Program-made: the position numbers and the translations under genes
DNA from: Candidatus Sulfopaludibacter sp. SbA3
GTDB taxonomy: Bacteria; Pseudomonadota; Alphaproteobacteria; Caulobacterales; Hyphomonadaceae
Assembly (NCBI GenBank): GCA_945888325.1
Contig: CAMDAC010000006.1
Coordinates: forward strand, 62,001-126,000
Length of the DNA stretch: 64,000 bases
Direction of reading: 5' to 3'
Shown: piece after piece, positions 58,300 to 64,000 of the stretch
Position numbering within the stretch: the first letter of the stretch is position 1
Layout of the letters: every line of letters begins with the position of its first letter
Notes under the pieces: generated by a model
What the model saw: only the letters and a program-made list of their open reading frames with translations
Databases searched by the model: none
Told to the model about the DNA's origin: nothing

Positions 58300-58806
58300 T
58301 CAGTCCGCAACCTTGGTCGTCTGGCGCACCAAGCCGAGGGGCAAGGCCGTCGTGCGCTTGGCGACGCGGATGACGATGCGCGACTGGACGTCCGAGACCA
58401 GCTTCGAGCCGAGCAGCTTGTCGCGCAGGAAATTGTCATAGGCGTGCATGTCGGTCGTCACGATGTGAAGCATGTAGTCGACCGCGCCGGTCACCGTCAT
58501 GCATTCGATCACTTCCGGCCACGCCTGGACCATCGTCTCGAAGGATTCGAGATTTTCCCGGCTCGGCAGAGCAAGTTTGGCGCTGGCGATGACTTCAAAG
58601 TCGAGGCCGAGGGCGTGGTTGTTGATCAGCGTCACCCGGCCCAGGATGAAGCCGGCCTCTTCCATCCGCTTGATCCGCCGCCAGCAAGGCGAGGAGGACA
58701 GGCCCACGCGCTCGGCAATCTCGGCGACGGACAGGCTTGCGTCACGCTGGATCAGGTCCAGGATACGGGCATCAACGCTATCTAATTCTTGGGACAATTT
58801 CCCCAC
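58300..58806 (-). CDS. Lrp/AsnC family transcriptional regulator
   Basis: A 168-residue regulator with an N-terminal helix-turn-helix (ISLSVAEIAERVGLS-type segment, about residues 24-60, SSSPCWRRIKRMEEAG) and an RAM ligand domain (about 70-150). It starts with GTG at 58806, preceded by AAGGGGAT. It lies 118 bases divergent from indolepyruvate oxidoreductase; branched-chain or aromatic amino acid sensing and control of that gene are likely but inferred. Confidence 0.9.
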   Translation of the reverse strand: MGKLSQELDSVDARILDLIQRDASLSVAEIAERVGLSSSPCWRRIKRMEEAGFILGRVTLINNHALGLDFEVIASAKLALPSRENLESFETMVQAWPEVIECMTVTGAVDYMLHIVTTDMHAYDNFLRDKLLGSKLVSDVQSRIVIRVAKRTTALPLGLVRQTTKVAD

Positions 58807-58830
58807 ATCCCCTTAGTTTTGGAAAATTTA

Positions 58831-58846
58831 TTGCTTAAAGTAGCAA
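58831..58846. promoter_or_regulatory. Lrp-type inverted repeat in the divergent promoter
   Basis: TTGCTTAAAGTAGCAA has 5-bp arms (TTGCT/AGCAA) around a six-base AT-rich centre, in an AT-rich stretch between the regulator gene and the oxidoreductase gene. Lrp-family dimers bind 15-17 bp AT-centred palindromes of this kind. Confidence 0.6.
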
Positions 58847-58924
58847 AACTCGCGCAATATAGGCAAGCATTTTCACGCGATTCGGCCAATAATCTACCTA
58901 GGCTGGAATCGAGGATGCGCGTTC

Positions 58925-61900
58925 ATGAAACACCGCGAAGTCACGCTGGACGACAAATACGATCTTGTCGAGGGCAAGGCTTACATGACCGGCATCCAGG
59001 CGCTGGTGCGCCTGCCGCTGGACCGCAAGCGGATGGACCGCGCCGCCGGACACAATACGGGTGGCTTCATCTCCGGCTATCGCGGCTCGCCACTCGGCGG
59101 ATATGACCAGCAGTTGCGCGCGGTGCAGAAACGTCTCGACGCGCATGACATCAAGTTCTGGGAAGGCCTGAACGAGGACCTGGGCGCGACCGCCGTCTGG
59201 GGCTCGCAGCAGCTCGGCCTGTTTCCCGGCGCGAAGTTCGATGGCCTGTTCGGCATCTGGTATGGCAAGGCGCCCGGCGTCGACCGGACGGGCGACGTGT
59301 TCAAGCATGCCAACGCGGCCGGAACGTCCGCCCTCGGAGGGGTTCTCGCCGTGATCGGCGACGACCATAACTGCAAGTCTTCGACCCTGCCCTCGCAGTC
59401 CGAATACGCGATGCAGGATGCCGAGATTCCGACGCTCAACCCTGCCTCGATCCAGGATGTCCTCGACTACGGCATCCATGGCTGGGAGATGAGCCGCTTC
59501 TCCGGCGCCTGGACGGGCCTCGTCGCGCTCGCCGACACGATGGATTCCGGCGCGGTGGTGAATATCGACCTTGCGCGCTTTGCCATCCAGCGGCCGACTT
59601 TCGCTCTGCCGGAAGATGGCGTGCACATGCGGCGGGGCGACGTGCCGCTGAACAAGGAAGCGCGGCTGCGCCAGATCAAGCTGCCCGCCGCGCAAGCCTA
59701 TGTGCGCGCCAACCGGCTGGACCATGTCATCCTGCCCTCGCCGAAATCGCGCCTTGGCCTGATCGTCACCGGACAGGCCGCGCGCGATGTGTTCGAGGCG
59801 CTCGCGGCCCTCGGCCTCAGCCCGCAGGAAGCCGGCGCGCTGGGACTGACGATCTACAAGGTGGCCATGCCCTGGCCGCTCGAGCCGCAAGGCGTGCGCG
59901 AATTCTGCGCCGGCCTCGAGCGCGTCATCGTGATCGAGCACAAGCGTCCGCTGATTGAAGCGCAGCTGAAGGCCGCATTGTATGATCTGCCGGATAGCCG
60001 CCGTCCGATCATCGAAGGCAAGACGGACGCGAACGGCGCGCCGCTCCTGTCCGACATCGCCTCGCTGACGATTCCGGAAATCGCGAACGCGCTGATGCAC
60101 GCCCTGCCGTCAGGCTGGGACACCTCGCGCGCCGCGGCCTATTTCGACCGCGTAGGCGGCGCCTCGGAGGCGGCCCGCACAAACGCCTCGCCGACCGTGC
60201 GCTCGCCGCACTTCTGTTCCGGCTGTCCGCACAACACCTCGACCGTGGTGCCGGAAGGCAGCCGCGCGCTGGCTGGCATCGGCTGCCATTACATGGCGAA
60301 CTTCATGCCGGACCGGAAAACCGACATGACGAGCCAGATGGGCGGCGAAGGTATCGGCTGGGTCGGCCAGCATTGGGCGACCGACGAGAACCACGTGTTC
60401 GTCAACCTCGGCGACGGCACCTACTCGCACTCGGGCAGCCTCGCGATCCGTGCGGCGGTGACTTCCGGCGCGAACATGACCTACAAGATCCTCTACAATG
60501 ATGCGGTCGCGATGACCGGCGGGCAGCATGTAGAATCCGGCCAGACGCCCGCGATGATCGCCCAGCAGGTCGAGGCGGAAGGCGTGAAGACCATCCGTAT
60601 CGTGACGGAAGACCCCACCCGCTATGCCGGCGTGCGCGACCTGCCCCGCAGCGTGACGATCCACCACCGCGACGACCTCGAAGACGTGCAGATGAAACTG
60701 CGCGAGACACCCGGCGTGTCGGTGATCATCTATGACCAGATGTGCGCGACTGAGAAACGCCGCCGCTCCAAGCGCGGCATGATCAAGCCGGACCGTGTAC
60801 GCACGATCATCAATACCGAAGTCTGCGAAGGCTGCGGCGACTGTTCGGTGAAGTCGAACTGCCTCTCGGTCGAGCCGATCGAGACCGAACTTGGCCGGAA
60901 GCGGCGCATCAACCAGTCGACTTGCAATACGGATCTGTCTTGCCTCAAGGGCTTCTGTCCGAGCTTCGTGACGATCCAGGACGGCGAGCCGGCTTGGGAA
61001 GCGCAGCCGCGCCAGGAGTTCAATGCCGACGGCCTGCCCCTGCCGGAAACCCCAAGCCTCGCGCAGCCCTGGAACATCCTGTTCACGGGCGTCGGCGGCA
61101 CCGGCGTCACCACGGTCGCCGCGGTGTTGGCCATGGCCGCGCACGTGGACGGCAACGCCGCTTCGTCCCTCGACATGACCGGCCTCGCGCAGAAGGGCGG
61201 CCCTGTCCTCTCCCACATCCGCTTTGCGCGTGAGCCCGAACTGATCTCTACCGGCCGCGTGCCGCCTGCCAGCGCGGATTGCGTGATCGCGTGCGATCTC
61301 GTGGTAGCGGCGGGCGGCGACGCCTTGAACCTGATGGACGCCGGACGTACGGCGGCCTTTGCCAACTCGGATGTGACGCCGACCTCGGAATTCATCCGTA
61401 ATCGGTCGAAACGCTTCGAGAGTGATTTTCTGTCGGCGCGCGTGAAGCGGCAGGCGGCCGAGTTCGGCGCGTTCGATGCAGAGGCCCTTGCGGTCGGCTA
61501 CCTGCATGAGGCGATCTACACCAACATGATCATGGCGGGGTATGCCTGGCAGAAGGGCAAGGTGCCGGTCTCGCTGCGCGGGCTCTACCGCGCCATCCGC
61601 CTCAACGGTACCAAGGCCGAAGACAACATGGCGGCGTTCAATATCGGCCGCCTCGCAGCTGCCGCCCCGGAACGCCTTGCCGCGCAGTCTGATCCGCGCG
61701 GGCATGTCGAGGAGAAGACGCTTGATGCCTTGATCGAGGACCGCGCCGCGCGCCTCACGGCGTACCAGAACGCCGACTATGCGGCGCGCTATCGCGCCGT
61801 GGTCGCGGACGTCCGCGCCGCCGAAGAGAAAGCCGGGCTTGGCGAGAACCTGACCCGGGCGGCGGCAACCTATGCCTTCAAGCTGATGGCTTACAAGGAC

Positions 61901-62386
61901 GAGTATGAAGTCGCCCGTCTCTATACGGACGGAAAGTTTGCTCAGCAGCTGGCCAGCCAGTTCAAGGGCGGCAAGCTGCGCTTCTGGCTCGCGCCGCCGA
62001 TCATTGCGAAGAAGGATTCGCACGGCCATCTCGAGAAGAAGCATTTCGGGCCGTGGATGATGACCGGCTTCAAGCTGCTGGCGAAGTTCAAGGGCCTGCG
62101 CGGAACGCAGCTGGACCTCTTCGGCTATACCGAGGAACGCAAGATGGAGCGCACCTTGCGCGACACCTATCTTGAGAACCTCGGCCGCATCGCGCGCGAA
62201 CTGACCGCGGGCAACCACGCCCTCGCGGTCGAGATCGCCAAGGTTCCGGACGAAATCCGAGGCTTCGGCCATGTGAAGGAAGCCGCTGTTGAAAAGGCCA
62301 GAGCTCACGAGGAAACTCTCTGGGCCGGCTGGCCGACGGGCAAGCTTCCGAAGGCAAAGACTTCGCTGATTTCAGCGTCGCAGTAG
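58925..62386 (+). CDS. Indolepyruvate ferredoxin oxidoreductase, fused single-chain form
   Basis: A 1153-residue enzyme that fuses the domains of the two-subunit IorAB. The N-terminal pyrimidine/substrate domain (TGGFISGYRGSPLGGYDQQL) is followed by a TPP-binding domain (GGEGIGWVGQHWA, LGDGTYSHSGSLAIRAA), a ferredoxin-like Fe-S region (CEGCGDCSVKSNCLS, then a further CNTDLSCLKGFC), and a gamma-type domain (TGVGGTGVTTVAAVLA). It decarboxylates indolepyruvate and other aryl 2-oxo acids to acyl-CoA. The alphaproteobacterial long form is typical. A terminator follows. Confidence 0.95.
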   Translation: MKHREVTLDDKYDLVEGKAYMTGIQALVRLPLDRKRMDRAAGHNTGGFISGYRGSPLGGYDQQLRAVQKRLDAHDIKFWEGLNEDLGATAVWGSQQLGLFPGAKFDGLFGIWYGKAPGVDRTGDVFKHANAAGTSALGGVLAVIGDDHNCKSSTLPSQSEYAMQDAEIPTLNPASIQDVLDYGIHGWEMSRFSGAWTGLVALADTMDSGAVVNIDLARFAIQRPTFALPEDGVHMRRGDVPLNKEARLRQIKLPAAQAYVRANRLDHVILPSPKSRLGLIVTGQAARDVFEALAALGLSPQEAGALGLTIYKVAMPWPLEPQGVREFCAGLERVIVIEHKRPLIEAQLKAALYDLPDSRRPIIEGKTDANGAPLLSDIASLTIPEIANALMHALPSGWDTSRAAAYFDRVGGASEAARTNASPTVRSPHFCSGCPHNTSTVVPEGSRALAGIGCHYMANFMPDRKTDMTSQMGGEGIGWVGQHWATDENHVFVNLGDGTYSHSGSLAIRAAVTSGANMTYKILYNDAVAMTGGQHVESGQTPAMIAQQVEAEGVKTIRIVTEDPTRYAGVRDLPRSVTIHHRDDLEDVQMKLRETPGVSVIIYDQMCATEKRRRSKRGMIKPDRVRTIINTEVCEGCGDCSVKSNCLSVEPIETELGRKRRINQSTCNTDLSCLKGFCPSFVTIQDGEPAWEAQPRQEFNADGLPLPETPSLAQPWNILFTGVGGTGVTTVAAVLAMAAHVDGNAASSLDMTGLAQKGGPVLSHIRFAREPELISTGRVPPASADCVIACDLVVAAGGDALNLMDAGRTAAFANSDVTPTSEFIRNRSKRFESDFLSARVKRQAAEFGAFDAEALAVGYLHEAIYTNMIMAGYAWQKGKVPVSLRGLYRAIRLNGTKAEDNMAAFNIGRLAAAAPERLAAQSDPRGHVEEKTLDALIEDRAARLTAYQNADYAARYRAVVADVRAAEEKAGLGENLTRAAATYAFKLMAYKDEYEVARLYTDGKFAQQLASQFKGGKLRFWLAPPIIAKKDSHGHLEKKHFGPWMMTGFKLLAKFKGLRGTQLDLFGYTEERKMERTLRDTYLENLGRIARELTAGNHALAVEIAKVPDEIRGFGHVKEAAVEKARAHEETLWAGWPTGKLPKAKTSLISASQ

Positions 62387-62407
62387 AGTAGTCTTCCCCG
62401 ATCACTG

Positions 62408-62446
62408 GCCCCGGATGCGCTGATCCGCTTCCGGGGCATTTTCTTT
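62408..62446 (+). terminator. Terminator after the indolepyruvate oxidoreductase gene
   Basis: GCCCCGGA (62408-62415) pairs with TCCGGGGC (62430-62437), followed by ATTTTCTTTT. It lies 21 bases past the stop and before the convergent lipoprotein gene. Confidence 0.88.
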
Positions 62447-62452
62447 TCGGCG

Positions 62453-62785
62453 TCAGTCTGCGGGCGAAACTTCGACGTCCACGACCTTGCCGTCCTTGCT
62501 CATGTCCTTGATCTCGCGCTCGACATACTTTGCCTTGACTGTGCGTTCCTTGGTGCGCGTGCCCTTGCCCTTCTTGTAGGTCACGGTGACACGGACCATT
62601 TCGTCCGGCCCGTCGAGCGCGTCACCCGTGACGCGCACCGCCGTTCCGCCGACATACAGGGCGCCCTTGCCCGCGCCTTCCAGCACATCGCCGGCAAGGC
62701 TGACTGGCACCGTGACGATCTTGGTGGCGAGGCAGCCAGACAGTGGCAGCAGAAAAACACAAAGGGAGAGGATGGCGGATCGCAT
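62453..62785 (-). CDS. Small lipoprotein of unknown function
   Basis: A 110-residue lipoprotein with the lipobox LSGC (Cys18) after a hydrophobic stretch. The mature part has Val/Thr- and Gly-rich segments (VTVPVSLAGDVLEGAGKGAL, then YVGGTAVRVTGDALDG) and a basic C-terminus. The longer frame to 62839 adds nothing recognisable. It ends convergent with the oxidoreductase. No known family recognised. Confidence 0.72.
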   Translation of the reverse strand: MRSAILSLCVFLLPLSGCLATKIVTVPVSLAGDVLEGAGKGALYVGGTAVRVTGDALDGPDEMVRVTVTYKKGKGTRTKERTVKAKYVEREIKDMSKDGKVVDVEVSPAD

Positions 62786-62860
62786 GGGCGTGACTCCGGC
62801 TGTCTGCGCAACATTAGTGCGCAATACGCCCCAGCGCATCTTACATTTTGGCGGGCAGTC

Positions 62861-64000
62861 TCAACGCGCCAGTGCCTCGTCGATCAGCTTGGCGGTGTCG
62901 CCCGCGCCGTAGAGCGCCGCGAAGCTGCCGAAACGCGGCCCCTGCTCCTGGCCCAGCAACACTTCGTACAGCGCCTTGAACCAGTCACGCAGATTCTCGA
63001 AGCCGTGCGTCTTGCCGACTTCGAAGGTCATCGTCTGCAGGTTCTCGCCCGTCGGCTCGTCCGGGAAGGTGCGCAGGCGGCCGGCAAGGTCGGCCATCGC
63101 GGCGCGCTCCTGGTCCGTCGGTGCACGGAAGGTTTTTGCGGGCAGGATGAAATCCCGGTAGTAACGCATGGCGTAACCGGCGAGGTCGTTCAGAAGCGGA
63201 TGCGTCTGCGGCGAGGTGCCGGGCGCATAGCGCGTGATGTAGGCCCAGAGCTGCGAGACGTCGGTCGGGTTCGCGACCGCCACGAGGTTCATCAGCAGCG
63301 CAAAGGAGACCGGGCTCGACCATTGCGGCGGGCGGCCGGAATGGATGTGCCAGACGGGATTTTCCAGCTGCGCCGCCGGCTCTTCCTGAGGGAACTTGTC
63401 GAGGAAGGTCAGGTATTCGTCGACGGCTTTCGGGATCACGTCGAAGTGCAGCTTCTTGGCCACGCGCGGCTTCTGGAACTGGTAGAGCGACAGGCTCTCG
63501 TCCGGCGCATAGGTCAGCCATTGCTCGACCGAAATGCCATTACCCTTGGTCTTGGAGATCTTCTCGCCTTTCTCGTCCAGGAACAGTTCGTAGACGTACT
63601 GTTCCGGCGGTCTATGGCCGAGGATACGGGCGATCTTGGAGTAGACCGGGGCGTTGGCCTGGTGATCCTTGCCGAACATTTCGAAATCGACGCCGAGGGC
63701 GGCCCAGCGCATGCCGAAATCCGGCTTCCACTGCATCTTCACGGCGCCGCCGGTGACGGGAAGGGTCACGTCGGTGCCATCTTCATCCGTGAACGTCACT
63801 TCGCCTTTGGCGGCGTCCACATGCTTCATCGGCACATAGAGCACGCGGCCAGTGCTCGGGCTGATCGGCAGGAAAGGCGAATAGGTCGCCTGCCGCTCCG
63901 GGCCAAGCGTCGGCAGCATCACGCCCATGATGGCGTCATACTTCTCCGCCGCGCGCCGCAGCATCGCGTCGAACCGGCCGGACTTGTAGCATTCCGTCGC
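62861..64000 (-). CDS. lysS: Class I lysyl-tRNA synthetase, C-terminal part
   Basis: An open frame that continues beyond the right edge: codons before the in-frame ATG at 63962-63964 read [12 protein letters not shown]. About 380 residues are seen. The KMSKS-type motif appears as KISKTKGNG, and segments [17 protein letters not shown] and [13 protein letters not shown] fit class I LysRS (found in archaea, spirochaetes and many alphaproteobacteria) rather than the common class II enzyme. It charges tRNA-Lys. The HIGH motif and N-terminus lie outside the window. Confidence 0.93.
   Translation of the reverse strand, partial: ATECYKSGRFDAMLRRAAEKYDAIMGVMLPTLGPERQATYSPFLPISPSTGRVLYVPMKHVDAAKGEVTFTDEDGTDVTLPVTGGAVKMQWKPDFGMRWAALGVDFEMFGKDHQANAPVYSKIARILGHRPPEQYVYELFLDEKGEKISKTKGNGISVEQWLTYAPDESLSLYQFQKPRVAKKLHFDVIPKAVDEYLTFLDKFPQEEPAAQLENPVWHIHSGRPPQWSSPVSFALLMNLVAVANPTDVSQLWAYITRYAPGTSPQTHPLLNDLAGYAMRYYRDFILPAKTFRAPTDQERAAMADLAGRLRTFPDEPTGENLQTMTFEVGKTHGFENLRDWFKALYEVLLGQEQGPRFGSFAALYGAGDTAKLIDEALAR

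Overview
The window reads as a high-GC alphaproteobacterial chromosome, most like the Hyphomonadaceae/Caulobacterales. The evidence is a GcrA cell-cycle regulator, a Caulobacter-style cpa/tad pilus locus, a class I lysyl-tRNA synthetase, a fused indolepyruvate ferredoxin oxidoreductase and codon-dense GC-rich genes. This placement is inferred from gene families, not from a phylogenetic marker. I saw no tRNA, rRNA, CRISPR array, prophage or complete insertion sequence.

Region 1 (1-14.0 kb) carries the end of an M17 aminopeptidase gene and a nearly complete Flp/Tad type IVb pilus locus. On the minus strand, in order of transcription, lie flp pilin, cpaA (prepilin peptidase), cpaB, cpaC (secretin), cpaD, cpaE, cpaF (ATPase), tadB and tadC, followed by an ALDH7-type aldehyde dehydrogenase. 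tadD lies convergently on the plus strand. Divergent from the pilin is a plus-strand set of a secretin-N-domain-only protein and two TadE-like minor pilins. Region 2 (14-16.5 kb) has a UMF1-type transporter and a lipoprotein with a phospholipase A2 motif.

Region 3 (16.5-29.5 kb) is a minus-strand division and cell wall (dcw) cluster: mraZ, rsmH, ftsL, ftsI, murE, murF, mraY, murD, ftsW, murG, a small four-helix membrane protein, then murC. Most stop and start codons overlap. murB, ddl, ftsQ, ftsA and ftsZ do not follow, so the cluster is split after murC.

Region 4 (30-38.5 kb) holds oxyR, with a textbook OxyR box lying over its own start codon, a transporter, a MarR-GNAT fusion gene with a palindrome in its promoter, a sigma-54 response regulator, an ECF sigma factor and uvrB. 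Region 5 (38.5-43 kb) is accessory. It holds a ~570-base purine-rich, T-poor non-coding stretch ending in a terminator (a candidate large structured RNA), an EF-hand protein, a Cys-rich lipoprotein, an ABC-2 permease, gcrA, and a REP-associated tyrosine transposase flanked by three REP-like palindromes.

Region 6 (43-53 kb) has a PhoR-like kinase, a three-gene RND efflux operon behind a palindrome and promoter, and an M13 peptidase. Region 7 (53-64 kb) has a PilZ protein, a dodecin-like protein, glutathione peroxidase, a thiolase, a coupled pair of uncharacterised proteins, an Lrp regulator divergent from the indolepyruvate oxidoreductase, a small lipoprotein and the 3' part of a class I lysS. 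The strongest candidates for something undescribed are the 38.6-39.2 kb RNA-like locus and the RAYT/REP unit beside gcrA.
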